Assembly (NCBI RefSeq): GCF_014109725.1
Contig: NZ_CP058554.1
Coordinates: 3,286,001 to 3,350,000, forward strand
DNA: 64,000 nucleotides
Reading direction: 5' to 3'
DNA from: Comamonas piscis
GTDB lineage: Bacteria > Pseudomonadota > Gammaproteobacteria > Burkholderiales > Burkholderiaceae_C
Shown here: piece after piece, positions 52,639 through 62,143 of the stretch
How positions within the stretch are numbered: position 1 is the stretch's first letter
How the letters are laid out: every line of letters starts with the position of its first letter
Made by a program: the position numbers and the translations under genes
The notes under the pieces: generated by a model
Seen by the model: the letters and a program-made list of their open reading frames with translations, nothing else
What the model was told of the DNA's origin: nothing
Database searches by the model: none

Positions 52639-53985
52639 TCAAGCCTTCTTGGCGGCAGCGCTCAGCAGGCTGCGGCCCAGCCAGTCATTGGCATCGGCCA
52701 CGCCGGGCAGAGCGTAGAAAAAGCCTCCGCCAATCGGCTTGATATATTCTTCGAGCGGCTCGCCATCAAGCCGCTTTTGTACGGTGACAAAGCCCTTTTC
52801 CAGGTCGGCCTGGTAGCAGATAAACAGCAGGCCCATCTCTAGCTGGCCCGACTTGGTCACGCCATTGGAGTAGTTGAAGGGGCGGCGCAAAATCAGGTTG
52901 GCCTCGCTGGCGTGCGTGCGCGGGTTGGCCAGGCGGATATGGGCATCCATCGGCGTCTTCTTGCCTTCGGCATCGGCCGCGTAATCGGGCGTGTCGTGCT
53001 CGGTCTTCTTGCGCGCATCCAGCGGCGCGCCGCTGTCCTTGTCGCGGCCCATGATGGCCTCTTGCTCGCCCAGCGGCGTGCGGTCCCAGCGCTCGACAAA
53101 ATTGCGGATGATGCGCACGGCCTGGTAGCTGCCACCAGCGGCCCAGGCAGGCTCGTCGGACTCGGACTGCACCCAGACAATGCGGCGCATCATCGCGTCG
53201 TCATCGGATTGGGGGTTGGCCGAGCCATCGCGGAAACCCAGAAAGTTGCGCGCGCTCTCTGCGGGCTGGCCCACGGCGGCGGGGATCGGCGGCACCGAGC
53301 CCTCCTGCTTCCAGCGCACCATCAACAGATCGGGCAGGTTTTTGATGATGTCGCGCAGCGCATGGATATTAGTATCGGGCGTGTTGGCGCAAAACTGGAT
53401 CGACAGATCACCATGGCAGAGCGCAGACTGCAGCGCGTCATTGGGGTGCTGCTGCATGGGCGTCAGGCGCTTGGGTAGCTGCTCCTTCAGGCCAAAGCGG
53501 GCATCAAACAGGCTATGGCCCACGCCGACCGTCACCGTCAAGGCATCGGGCTGCACTTCGGGGCCGAGGATGCCCGAGCCGGCAGGCGGCAGCTTGGGGT
53601 CCAGGCTGGGCTGCAGACCGCCCTGGGTTAGAAAACGGATGCGCTCGGTGAGCGTCTTGAACAGGCGCTCCAGCTCTGCCGAGTTGCTGGCCAGCACATC
53701 AAAACTGACCAACATGCCCGCCAGCGGCCGGGGCGTGACGATGCCCGCCTGGTGCTTGCCGTAGAACGGCACGCGCTGCTGCGACACGCTGGTGCGCGGC
53801 GCATCTGCCACCTGGGTATTGCCGGGCGATGCGTCCTCCGCAGCCACAGCCTGGCGGGCAGGCATGCCGGCCAGCACACCAGCGCCCATAACGCCAGCGG
53901 CTTCGCCCAGCCAGCGCCGCCTTGCGGGGTGAGCGCCATCGGCAGGCATGGATTGAGACGCGTTCCTGTTCTTGAAAAAAGACAT
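52639..53985 (-). CDS. efeB: Dyp-type peroxidase EfeB
   Basis: 448-residue haem Dyp-type peroxidase. A twin-arginine signal RRRWLGEAAGVMGAGVLAG predicts Tat export to the periplasm; GFRDGSANP carries the catalytic aspartate (GxxDG), and the proximal histidine is expected in the C-terminal half. In Efe systems it is proposed to oxidise Fe(II) or to release iron from haem. 45 bases downstream of the EfeU fusion gene. Confidence 0.93.
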   Translation of the reverse strand: MSFFKNRNASQSMPADGAHPARRRWLGEAAGVMGAGVLAGMPARQAVAAEDASPGNTQVADAPRTSVSQQRVPFYGKHQAGIVTPRPLAGMLVSFDVLASNSAELERLFKTLTERIRFLTQGGLQPSLDPKLPPAGSGILGPEVQPDALTVTVGVGHSLFDARFGLKEQLPKRLTPMQQHPNDALQSALCHGDLSIQFCANTPDTNIHALRDIIKNLPDLLMVRWKQEGSVPPIPAAVGQPAESARNFLGFRDGSANPQSDDDAMMRRIVWVQSESDEPAWAAGGSYQAVRIIRNFVERWDRTPLGEQEAIMGRDKDSGAPLDARKKTEHDTPDYAADAEGKKTPMDAHIRLANPRTHASEANLILRRPFNYSNGVTKSGQLEMGLLFICYQADLEKGFVTVQKRLDGEPLEEYIKPIGGGFFYALPGVADANDWLGRSLLSAAAKKA

Positions 53986-54030
53986 GGGGTGCTTTCTGTA
54001 TGTTATTTGTAGAAATAGAAGGCGGAAAGT

Positions 54031-56139
54031 TTAGGGCTGCAAGCCCAGCGCTGCATTGACCTTGGCCATGCTTTGCGATGCTTGGTAGAGCGCCTGGGCC
54101 AGGTTCTGGCACTGCACCGGGTTCAGCGCAGTGCCGGCAATGCCGGCTACTTCGTTGTCATCGGCGGGCACGCCCAGGTCATCCAGGCGCTGGCGCAGCT
54201 TGGCCAGGCTGTCTTGCAGTTGCTGGTTCAGCGCCGGGTTGGCATTGGCCAGCACGGGGCCCAGCACCTGCTGCGCCTTGTTGGCCGCTGCCCAGCTGCC
54301 GTAGACAAACTGCAGCACCGCCCGGCCCTGCTCGGGCGTGGTCGCCTCGCCGGGGATCAAGGTCGAGGCGCGCTCCAGCGCCTTGGCGGCGGCGGCGGCA
54401 ATCGACTGCGGCTGCAGGCTGACATCGCCCAGGCGCTGGCTCAGTTGCTGTACATCTTGTTGCAGGTTGGTCGCCAGCGGCAGCAGTTGATCGGCAGGCT
54501 CGCCCGCTTGCAGGCCGGCAGCGATGCGCTGCAGCCCCACAAAGGCCGGGTCCTTGTCACGCAGTGCAAAGTCTGCGGCGCGCGCATCGATGCGGGCATT
54601 CAAATCGCCATACTGCACCGCCAAAGGTGCCAGCTTTTGGTACTGGCCGCGCGCCAGCGCCGCCAATTGCTGCGCATCGGCCGGGTAGCCGTCATCGGGC
54701 GTGGCGCCTGCCTCTACCGGGTGCGCCAGGCGCTGCTGCAGTGCATCAACCATCTCTTGCAAGCTGGCCGCTTCGGTCAGCATGTAGACCTGGTATTCAG
54801 CCAACGCGCCCAGGAAGGCGGTCACCGGCGGCTTGGCCGCTTCTGCCTTGAAGGCATCGGTCGTTGTCACCGTCAAGCTGCCGCGTGCGGCATTGAGCAG
54901 GCCGCAAGTCATCTCGTAGTTGCCGGGCGCCAGGCGGGCGCTCAGCTGCTGGGTCATGCCGGGCAAAATGTTTTCGCGCTCTTCCAGCACCATCACACCG
55001 TCCAGAATTTCCCATTCCAGCGCGCGCTGGGATTGGTTGACGATGCGGAACACCACCTTGCCGGCTGGCACGGTGACCGCGTTCGGGGTGCAGGTGCCTT
55101 GGTTGATTTCAATGGTCACTACCGGCACACCGTCGGCCGCAGCAGCGTTGACTGCGCCAGCGGTGCCAGCATGCGGCGCGGTAGATGCTTGCCAAAAGGC
55201 AGCCGCACCGAGCAAGAAGACGACTACGCTGCCCAGCACTACGGGGCCCAGGCGGGGCGCGGGTTCTGCCGATGCAGTGCTGGCTTGCGCTGTGGCAGCT
55301 GCTTGCGGGGCAGGAGCGTTAGCCCCAGCAGGTGCCGCTTTGACCGGCCAGAAGAACATCGCCAAGGTAACCAACAGGTACAGCGCCCAAGCCAGCACTT
55401 CGCCGACGACCGGAGCATGCATGTAGCCCAGCAAGCCGCCCAGAATCACGCCCAGGGGACTGTCCTCGGGCAACACGCCGCTGCTGTCGAACACGACTTG
55501 CTGCAGCTGGTTCCAGATACCCGCCTCATGCAGGCGGCGCACCGCGCCGGCCAGCAAGCCAGCGGCTACTACCAAAATAAAGATACCGGTGTAGCGGAAG
55601 AACTGGCGCAGGTTGATGCGCACGCCGCCCTTGTACAGGCCAATGCCCAGCAGCACCGACAGCGCCACGCCGAGGAAGGCGCCGGCCGCTGCACTCCAGC
55701 CCGAGCTTTGCTGGAAGATGGCGAGCAGGAAGAAGACCGATTCGACGCCTTCACGCGCCACCGCCAGGAAGACCATGCCGATCAGCGCCCAGCTGGCACT
55801 GCCCGAGGTGCTGAGCGCCTTGTCGACGGAGGCCTGCAACTCGCCCTTGATCGAGCGCGAGGCCTTGCGCATCCAGAAGACCATGCCGGTGAGCATGCCG
55901 ACTGCGATAAAGCCCACCACGCCTTCAAACAGCTCTTGCTGCTTTTGCGGAAACTCGGCCGCCATCCACTGCAGGCCTGCGCCCACAAACAGCGACAGGC
56001 CCAGCGCGAGAAACACCCCCGCCCAAACGGCGGGCATCAAGCGGGCACGCCCGGTGTGGCGCAGGAAGCTGGCAATGATGCCGACGATCAGCGCGGCCTC
56101 GATGCCCTCGCGCAACATAATCAAAAAGGGAACCAGCAT
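54031..56139 (-). CDS. efeU: EfeU permease fused to cupredoxin and degenerate M75 domains
   Basis: 702-residue fusion. Residues 1-265 are an FTR1/EfeU iron permease with both iron-motif REGxE sites (Arg10-Glu14, Arg129-Glu133) and seven helices. A Pro/Ala linker and one more helix (about 298-315) lead to an EfeO-type cupredoxin domain at about 340-428 (CTPNAVTVPAG ... MTCGLL). Residues about 440-702 match an M75 domain, but HxxE is replaced by Gln537 and Ala540 (GLQRIA). First gene of the operon; the remaining EfeO is separate and intact. Confidence 0.9.
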   Translation of the reverse strand: MLVPFLIMLREGIEAALIVGIIASFLRHTGRARLMPAVWAGVFLALGLSLFVGAGLQWMAAEFPQKQQELFEGVVGFIAVGMLTGMVFWMRKASRSIKGELQASVDKALSTSGSASWALIGMVFLAVAREGVESVFFLLAIFQQSSGWSAAAGAFLGVALSVLLGIGLYKGGVRINLRQFFRYTGIFILVVAAGLLAGAVRRLHEAGIWNQLQQVVFDSSGVLPEDSPLGVILGGLLGYMHAPVVGEVLAWALYLLVTLAMFFWPVKAAPAGANAPAPQAAATAQASTASAEPAPRLGPVVLGSVVVFLLGAAAFWQASTAPHAGTAGAVNAAAADGVPVVTIEINQGTCTPNAVTVPAGKVVFRIVNQSQRALEWEILDGVMVLEERENILPGMTQQLSARLAPGNYEMTCGLLNAARGSLTVTTTDAFKAEAAKPPVTAFLGALAEYQVYMLTEAASLQEMVDALQQRLAHPVEAGATPDDGYPADAQQLAALARGQYQKLAPLAVQYGDLNARIDARAADFALRDKDPAFVGLQRIAAGLQAGEPADQLLPLATNLQQDVQQLSQRLGDVSLQPQSIAAAAAKALERASTLIPGEATTPEQGRAVLQFVYGSWAAANKAQQVLGPVLANANPALNQQLQDSLAKLRQRLDDLGVPADDNEVAGIAGTALNPVQCQNLAQALYQASQSMAKVNAALGLQP

Positions 56140-56580
56140 GTAATGTGTTGTTCAGGCCCAGGGCGGCCACTATAGGTGGTGCCTTGCGCTGATCTTTCTC
56201 AGTTCTATCGATGAATTCCAAGCTGCAGCCCCAGCAGGCAGCCCTGCAATCAGGGCGGCTGCGCAGACATGCGTTGGGCTTGCGACTGAAGGCAGCCGCT
56301 GGCAGCAATGTGGCGATGCAGCAAAGGCAGGTGCAGCATGTTAAGACCAAACCACCTTGCCAGGCGGCCCTTACGCAGGCCTCCTACACGCAGGCACATT
56401 ATTTACAAGCAAAAACACCGATCTTATCATCACCGGCATCTCTTTGAAGCTATGAATTAGATAGCAGTCACCGGCCATCCAACACCCATGCCGCCAACAT
56501 GGCGTAAGGCAGGCTTCAGAAAGGCAACGCTGCGTGGACCCAATGCTATCGAGCACAGCACGGGAAACAGGGTTAAGGAT
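56140..56580. other. Intergenic region upstream of efeU, no gene recognised
   Basis: About 440 bases between efeU and the repeat. It must contain the efe promoter; a TATAGT -10-like element sits about 40 bases upstream of the start, but I could not identify a Fur box. Short open frames (for example from 56211) lack protein-like composition or a start signal. Confidence 0.5.
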
Positions 56581-56732
56581 GCTTTGCAAAACCCTTGCCA
56601 GCGGGATGAATGCGGATCAGGATGAGGCGCAAGGCGTCTTTAGCAGGCAATAGCCGTAGCTATTGACAAGGAAGGCAACGCAGCGGATCGCCCGAGACCG
56701 CGTTCAAACCACGGTAGGGAGTTTTGCAGAGA
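56581..56732. repeat. Fold-back MITE-like repeat, copy 2
   Basis: 152-bp diverged copy of the element at 25621-25771, alignable over its full length with one one-base gap. Ends are GCTTTGCAAAAC and GTTTTGCAGAG. The central stem is CAATAGC / GCTATTG around CGTA (56648-56665), centred on the element. It ends four bases from the stop codon of the response regulator gene. Confidence 0.8.
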
Positions 56733-56736
56733 GTTC

Positions 56737-57345
56737 TTAAACCCCGAGTTTCTCCGTGAACCGCACCAGGTCGGCCAGCGACGTCTGCCGCAGCTTGCGC
56801 ATCGCATTGCCGCGCCGCACTTTGACCGTCACCTCGCTCAGCTGCAACTGGTGCGCAATCTGCTTGTTCAACAAGCCCTGCACCACCAAGCGCACCACCT
56901 CGCGCTCACCGTCGCTCAAGCCCATCCAGCGGGTCTGTATGTCGGCGGCTTCTGCATCCTGAAGCCGCCGGGCACGGTCGCGCGCCAGGCCCTGGTGGAT
57001 CGCATCCAGCAGGTCCTGATCCCGAAAAGGCTTGGCCAGAAAGTCGACGGCACCGCTCTTGATGGCTTTGACCCCCATTGCAATGTCGCCATGGCCGGTC
57101 ATAAAGACAACGGGCAGATGCAAACCCAGCGCCTGCATCTGGCGGTGGAACTCCATACCGCTTTGCCCGGGCATGCGCACATCCAGCACCAGACACGCGG
57201 GCGTATCTGCCGGGGGCTGCGCCAGGAAAGCAGCGGTCGAGGCATAGGCCCGCACCGGCAGCCCGACGGATGCCAGCAAATCCTCCAGTGCGGCGCGCAC
57301 CGAGTCGTCGTCATCCACCACATACACCATGGCTGCGTCACTCAT
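56737..57345 (-). CDS. FixJ-type response regulator
   Basis: 202-residue NarL/FixJ regulator. Receiver domain YVVDDDDSVRAALEDLLA with phosphoacceptor aspartate in LVLDVRMPG and lysine in FLAKPF. LuxR-type HTH with LSDGEREVVRLVVQGLLNKQIAHQLQLSEVTVKVRR (about residues 142-177). It overlaps the kinase stop by four bases, so the two are one operon. It is downstream of the porin gene on the same strand and may control it. Confidence 0.93.
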   Translation of the reverse strand: MSDAAMVYVVDDDDSVRAALEDLLASVGLPVRAYASTAAFLAQPPADTPACLVLDVRMPGQSGMEFHRQMQALGLHLPVVFMTGHGDIAMGVKAIKSGAVDFLAKPFRDQDLLDAIHQGLARDRARRLQDAEAADIQTRWMGLSDGEREVVRLVVQGLLNKQIAHQLQLSEVTVKVRRGNAMRKLRQTSLADLVRFTEKLGV

Positions 57346-58415
57346 GCTTTACCCTCCGCCGGTGCGACCGGTACGCTGAATGCAAACACCGCGCCACCCG
57401 GCGCATGGGGCTCCGCCCAAATCTGGCCGCCATTGGCCTCGACAATGCTGCGGCTGATGCTGAGCCCCACGCCAATCCCCTCATGCTTGGTGGTCCAGAA
57501 GGGCTCGAACACCTGCTCCTGCGCACCAGCGGGCAGGCCCGGGCCACCATCCGCTACCCGCAGAACCAGCTTGTCCTGCAGTTGCAGGGTTTCAATGCGC
57601 AGCGTGCGGCGAGGCATCGCCACCAGGGCCAAGGCTTCCATCGCATTGAGCAGCAGGTTGGCGATGACTTGCTGGATCTGCACCGGGTCGGCCAGCGCCA
57701 GCGGCAGCCCGGCGGCCAGATCAGCACGCATGGCAATGCCCAGCCGCTGCATTTCAGCCTGGGACAGCGCCAGCACTTCACGCACCTCGGCATTGAAGAC
57801 AAAGGGGCGGGTGCTGGCAGGCGCACCTTGGCTGAGCCTGCGCACCCGGGCAATGATGCCGCTGGCCCGGTCCGCATCGCCCAGGATGCGGTCGAGCGCC
57901 TGCCCGGCCTTGTCGAGCCTGGGGGGATCCTGTGCCATCCAGCGCTGGCAGGCATGGCCGCTGGTGACGATGGCCGCCAGCGGCTGGTTGAGCTCATGCG
58001 CAATCGAGGTCGTCAAACCCTCCAGGCTGTGGATGCGCGAGATGCGCATCAGGCGCGCCTGGGCGTCATGGGCGGCGGCCCGTGCTGTCTCCGCTCTGCA
58101 GGCCAGGTAGCCGGTGATCAAAATGGCCATGCTGCTGATCAGCATATTGATCAGACCTGCGCGTTGGTCGCCATAGTTGGTGATGAAAAAGCTCAGCCAG
58201 GTCAAAGCGATGCAGCTGCCGGTGAGCAGCATGAGCCCGCGCAATGCCAGCACATGGGCCATCGCCAGAATGACCACCGTGTAGAACACCGACACCGCCA
58301 CTTCGTAGCGGGTGGCCGTGTCGATCAAAAAAAGCACAAGGATGGCGAGCACCATGGCCATCACGTGCAGGCCACGGCGGCGCCAGGCTTGGGTTGGCAG
58401 GGACTGGGTCTTCAT
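57342..58415 (-). CDS. Membrane sensor histidine kinase
   Basis: 357-residue kinase with four or five N-terminal helices (LHVMAMVLAILVLFLID and following) that form a membrane sensor of unknown ligand, an H-box LTTSIAHELNQPLAAI (HisKA, FixL-like), and the ATPase N-box LLLNAMEAL and G-boxes DGGPGLPAGAQ and GIGVGLSISRSIVEANGG. ATG at 58415 has GAG seven bases upstream. Partner of the overlapping FixJ-type regulator. Related to nitrate/aromatic-type two-component kinases but the signal cannot be read. Confidence 0.91.
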   Translation of the reverse strand: MKTQSLPTQAWRRRGLHVMAMVLAILVLFLIDTATRYEVAVSVFYTVVILAMAHVLALRGLMLLTGSCIALTWLSFFITNYGDQRAGLINMLISSMAILITGYLACRAETARAAAHDAQARLMRISRIHSLEGLTTSIAHELNQPLAAIVTSGHACQRWMAQDPPRLDKAGQALDRILGDADRASGIIARVRRLSQGAPASTRPFVFNAEVREVLALSQAEMQRLGIAMRADLAAGLPLALADPVQIQQVIANLLLNAMEALALVAMPRRTLRIETLQLQDKLVLRVADGGPGLPAGAQEQVFEPFWTTKHEGIGVGLSISRSIVEANGGQIWAEPHAPGGAVFAFSVPVAPAEGKA

Positions 58416-58513
58416 CAGGGTCACTCACACAAAGCGGCTGCAGGTTGCAGGCCATGCAAAAGGCTAACACGCCCGCCGCAGAGGATACCTAAGGTCCACA
58501 AAGACCCAGTTCA

Positions 58514-59722
58514 TCAGAAACGGGTGTTCAGCCCAAACGCCACCCGACTCACCTTGGGCTGGCTGGCGTCCAAGGCCGTATCCAGTGCATAGGCTCGGCC
58601 GTGGGCGACAAAGGCATACAGGCTGGTGCGCAGCGACAGCGGATGGAGGTAGCCCAGCGACACGACCTGACTGGTTTGGGCGCGCGCGCCGCTGTCCTGC
58701 CAATCCCAGTTCGGACGCGCCTGGGACCACTGCAGTTGCAGCTCGCCATGGCCGACAGGAATAGACGCGCCCAGATAGAGCGCATCCAGGCGGCCGCCAT
58801 CGATGAACTCGATAGGCCCCAAGCCCTGGAGCCCGGCGGCCTGCAGATCGGCCGGGCCATCGCCGCCGTTGCGCCCGACAAAGCCATTGCGCTGGCGGCT
58901 CCAGCCCGCCGCCAGGCGCGCTACGCCCAAGTTATAGCTGGCACCCAGCTGCGCGGCGCTGGGTTGGCGGCCCACCCCTCCAGCGGGACTGACGGTACTG
59001 GCTTGTTCCCAGCTGGCGGCAAGCAGCCAAGGGCCATCTTCATAGCGCAACGCCAGGCTGTAGAGCTTGTGGTCCGTGCCCCCGACAGCAGCCGTGTCAC
59101 CGGCAGCTGCATCCGCCGTATCAAAGCTATAACTTGCGCCCAGTTGCACGCCAGCCCATTGCGGACTGCGCCAGCTGATCTGCCTGGACACTTGGTAGTT
59201 GTCCGAGGCCCGCAGCAAGGCGCCCAGGCCGAAGTCCTTCCAGGACCCCACCTCGATCGCGCTGACAAAGGCCTGGCCCACGGTGTACTGGCGCCCCAGG
59301 CGCAGCTCTCCCCAAGTGCTGTGCCCCAGGCCCACCCAGGACTGGTAGTTGAACGGCCGCGCCAGATCATCCAGCGCACCGTGGGCGGTGTCGATGCCGC
59401 CCTCCAACGCAAATGCTGCATAGCTGCCGCCGCCTAGTGTCTCGCGGCCCTGCAAGCCCCAGAGCGAATCCGACTGGCCACCACTCAGCAAGCCCTTTTG
59501 TGCCGGCGAACCGCTCACCCGGGTCCAGCCCATCGCTGTATCGACCGTGCCATACAGGCGCACGCTGGTCTGCGCCTGACCAGGCATCGCCATGACGGCC
59601 GCCGCTAGCGCTACCAAGCTGGGCAGCAGGCGCGCACATGCCCGCCGTACTGGTGGCGGGGGCTCTGACGAGCGCGAGGTGATCGGAGGAAAAAACGACG
59701 GTGGCATAGCATGCTCGGTCAT
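58514..59722 (-). CDS. Betaproteobacterial porin
   Basis: 402-residue general porin of the OmpC-like betaproteobacterial family. Signal peptide ends LPSLVALAAAVMAMPGQAQ; then TSVRLYGTVDTAMGWT, repeated amphipathic beta strands, the eyelet segment FGLGALLRASDNYQVSR, and the terminal aromatic SRVAFGLNTRF. Trimeric diffusion channel. ATG at 59722 is chosen, with 59707 as an alternative. Lies upstream of and in line with the kinase/regulator pair. Confidence 0.9.
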   Translation of the reverse strand: MTEHAMPPSFFPPITSRSSEPPPPVRRACARLLPSLVALAAAVMAMPGQAQTSVRLYGTVDTAMGWTRVSGSPAQKGLLSGGQSDSLWGLQGRETLGGGSYAAFALEGGIDTAHGALDDLARPFNYQSWVGLGHSTWGELRLGRQYTVGQAFVSAIEVGSWKDFGLGALLRASDNYQVSRQISWRSPQWAGVQLGASYSFDTADAAAGDTAAVGGTDHKLYSLALRYEDGPWLLAASWEQASTVSPAGGVGRQPSAAQLGASYNLGVARLAAGWSRQRNGFVGRNGGDGPADLQAAGLQGLGPIEFIDGGRLDALYLGASIPVGHGELQLQWSQARPNWDWQDSGARAQTSQVVSLGYLHPLSLRTSLYAFVAHGRAYALDTALDASQPKVSRVAFGLNTRF

Positions 59723-59859
59723 GGCTGGGCCGGGGCGCTGTCGCAGAGTGCGACAGGCGTAGCGGCCTGGCTGGTTGCAAAGAAGCAGGTGAAAGATAAA
59801 GGGCAAATGCTTGATGGCGCAATGGCGCAAAAACAACCGATGCGACGGCGCGGGCCCGG

Positions 59860-60768
59860 TCATCGCAAGCTGCCCGATTGCTTGACCATCCAGACGGGGA
59901 TCGCAGTGAGCACCAGCACGGCGAGCAGTTGCATCCACAGCGAACCCTCCCAGGAAAGCTCAGGCATCACCCGAAAGTTCTGGCCATACCAGTTGATCAA
60001 GGCGGTGCCGGGGATAAAGGCCGCCCAGAGCACACTGAAGACCTTGGTCACATTCAGATCGCTCATGGCGACGGTTTCCTCGGCGGCGCGGCGGTGAAAG
60101 CGCTGGCGTTCCAGCATGAAACGCCCGCGCCGCTGCACGCCCTCGATCTCGGCCAGCAGTGCATCGACATGGCTGCGCTCCAGCTGCGAGCCTTGCAATA
60201 CGCTGCGGCGCAGCTGCCTGCCCGCCCTCTCCAGGTCGTCAAGCGACTCCAGCAGCACCGACAGCGGCCGGTTCAGCATCGCCAGATGGCTGTCCACCTC
60301 GGTCAAGTCTTCGGCACCGCGCGTGCCAGGCGTGCCCACCGTGCGTTGAAAGCTTCTCAGCGACCGCATGGAGCTTGTCAGTCCTTCGTCGATACCATCC
60401 AGCACCCGCCCAGCCTGGCCGAGCAGCTGGTGCAGCAGCACCAGGGCGGCGGCATGCGCACTGCCCCTTGGCAAACCCTGGGCCGTACACCGTTCCAGCG
60501 CCTGACCCGGGCGAAGCATGCGGTGGCTCGTCTCAACCGTGTAGAGCACCTGGCTATCCGCAGCCTGGAGCCACAGCAGATCGGCCACCAGCACCCGCCC
60601 GTCTTGCACACGTGCGCAGCGGATGCGCAGGGCTGCCTCGGCGCCCCTTTGGCGCGGTGCAGTGTTAGGCAGCAGGTCCACGCCATGGCCTCTGCACAGG
60701 TCGTCCAGCGCCTCCGGGCTGGCGGCATGCAAGCGGTTCCAGAGCGGCAAAGTAAGGTCCCAGGTCAT
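59860..60768 (-). CDS. CorA-like membrane protein with GQN motif (third of array)
   Basis: 302-residue CorA-superfamily protein. A long helical N-terminal funnel ends in two C-terminal transmembrane helices with a loop after them. The ion-selectivity loop reads YGQN (residues 261-264) instead of CorA's YGMN, followed by FRVMPELSW and the last helix. CorA's Met is replaced by Gln, so magnesium selectivity is not assured; ZntB-like or regulatory roles are possible. Its start overlaps the previous CorA-like gene's stop (ATGA). Confidence 0.84.
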   Translation of the reverse strand: MTWDLTLPLWNRLHAASPEALDDLCRGHGVDLLPNTAPRQRGAEAALRIRCARVQDGRVLVADLLWLQAADSQVLYTVETSHRMLRPGQALERCTAQGLPRGSAHAAALVLLHQLLGQAGRVLDGIDEGLTSSMRSLRSFQRTVGTPGTRGAEDLTEVDSHLAMLNRPLSVLLESLDDLERAGRQLRRSVLQGSQLERSHVDALLAEIEGVQRRGRFMLERQRFHRRAAEETVAMSDLNVTKVFSVLWAAFIPGTALINWYGQNFRVMPELSWEGSLWMQLLAVLVLTAIPVWMVKQSGSLR

Positions 60769-61718
60769 CGCATCCACCCCTTGCGTTTGATATAGGCCAG
60801 CGGCATCAGCGCAAACAGCCCCGTGAGCCCCATGACCATCCACTCCCCCCAGGGCAGTGCCAGCTCAGGCATATAGGCAAAGTTCTGCCCGTAAAACGCA
60901 GCCACCAAGGTGGGAGGCGTGAACACCGCAGTCACTACGGTGAACACCTTGATCACCTGGTTCTGCTTGATGTCCAAGGTGGTCATCAGCGACTGCTGCA
61001 GATTGCGGATCTTGTCGTGCTGAAACCGGGCATAGCGGCGCAGGCTGTGGATGTCCGACAGCAGCACCGACAAACGCGGCCCCAGGCGCGCATCCCCTGC
61101 GGCGCGCCGCAGCCAACGGCCGGCGCGGGCCAGCATCAGCTGGCCCTCCACCGCTTTGGCGACCAGCTCCTCCGCCTCCCCCAATGCCATGGCCGTGCCG
61201 GCAATATCGGCCACGCCGGCCTGGCGCTTGGCAGTATCGAAACCACCGCTGGCCGCTGCCACGGCATCGCTGCGCTCGTCCAGGCGTGCTGCGATACCGC
61301 GCAAGCTGGCATGGGCCGCCTCGTTGAGCGCCTCCAGCAGGCAAAACATCATCGTGCAGGGATCGAGCGCGCAGCCATCGGCCATGGACGCAAACAGCTG
61401 CTCACTCGCCCGGTCCAGCGCATGCAGGCGCAGGCCTTGCTCTACGCTGATGAGCTGCTGATGGCCCAGCGCAAAGATGACCCGGGTTTCCCGGAACTCT
61501 CCATCCTGGCAAAGGACCAGCTCCACAGGGATGACGATGAAGTCGCCCTCCTCTATCGCTGCCCTGCCGCGCGCCGAGGACAGGTCGAGGCCATGCAGGC
61601 GCTGCGCTGCGGCCAGCGCTTCGCCTTGCTGCGCATTCAGCCGCTGCCATCCAGCCTGGGCCAGGCGGGCGTCGATCAGGCCAGTGGCCGCATGGGGGTG
61701 GATGCCGGGCTCCGTCAT
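60765..61718 (-). CDS. CorA-like membrane protein with GQN motif (second of array)
   Basis: 317-residue CorA-superfamily protein with the same plan: acidic helical N-domain, helix LLSDIHSLRRYARFQHDKIRNLQQSL, then VIKVFTVVTAVFTPPTLVAA, loop YGQN at 276-279, FAYMPELALP and a last helix ending KRKGWMR. The GMN motif is GQN. It overlaps the upstream small membrane-protein gene by ATGA and the next CorA-like gene by ATGA, so all three are translationally coupled. Confidence 0.86.
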   Translation of the reverse strand: MTEPGIHPHAATGLIDARLAQAGWQRLNAQQGEALAAAQRLHGLDLSSARGRAAIEEGDFIVIPVELVLCQDGEFRETRVIFALGHQQLISVEQGLRLHALDRASEQLFASMADGCALDPCTMMFCLLEALNEAAHASLRGIAARLDERSDAVAAASGGFDTAKRQAGVADIAGTAMALGEAEELVAKAVEGQLMLARAGRWLRRAAGDARLGPRLSVLLSDIHSLRRYARFQHDKIRNLQQSLMTTLDIKQNQVIKVFTVVTAVFTPPTLVAAFYGQNFAYMPELALPWGEWMVMGLTGLFALMPLAYIKRKGWMR

Positions 61719-62053
61719 GGCTGCACCTCAGGCGAGTCCTCGCCAACCGGCGTGGCCAATTCAGCAGCTTGCGTGGTCTGGTTCTGCTGGTCCAGCACAT
61801 AGCCGCCGTACAGGTGAAGCGCGGCAAAGCTGCCCAAGATGAGCGCATACAGCACAATCACCGCGACCATGATTTCGCGCTCGATCTGCGCGGTGCGCGG
61901 GCGGCTGGCACGCGCCTCGTCGATCGCCTGGCGGCGCTGCGATGCCGCTTCGCTCGCATCCTGCAGGCTCAGGTCGGCGTTCCAGACCAGGCCTTCCAAA
62001 TTGCGGTTGGGCGTGGTGTAGCTGAAGTGGGTTTTGTCAGTCGTTGGCGGCAT
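61715..62053 (-). CDS. Small single-pass membrane protein (partner of CorA-like protein)
   Basis: 112-residue protein, no family recognised. Residues 1-58 are soluble, with the motif LEGLVW (19-24). One transmembrane helix runs IMVAVIVLYALILGSFAALHLYGGYV (about 61-86), and a short polar tail DQQNQTT follows. It is a paralogue of the 115-residue protein at 63091. Its stop overlaps the start of a CorA-like gene as ATGA, so the pair is likely made in fixed ratio. Confidence 0.8.
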   Translation of the reverse strand: MPPTTDKTHFSYTTPNRNLEGLVWNADLSLQDASEAASQRRQAIDEARASRPRTAQIEREIMVAVIVLYALILGSFAALHLYGGYVLDQQNQTTQAAELATPVGEDSPEVQP

Positions 62054-62143
62054 GGAAATAACTCCTGGTTTGGTAATGGCAGACTTCGCCGTGGGTTCTG
62101 GGGGCGACTGCGATCGGCGGTCGCTGCAATGGCATGGCAGCGC

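Noticed and set aside
54073..56175. 700-codon frame opposite efeU
   Set aside because: Shadow frame; repeated Gln/His/Arg content, no known domain.
56211..56447. Small open frame upstream of efeU
   Set aside because: No start signal or homology; more likely non-coding.
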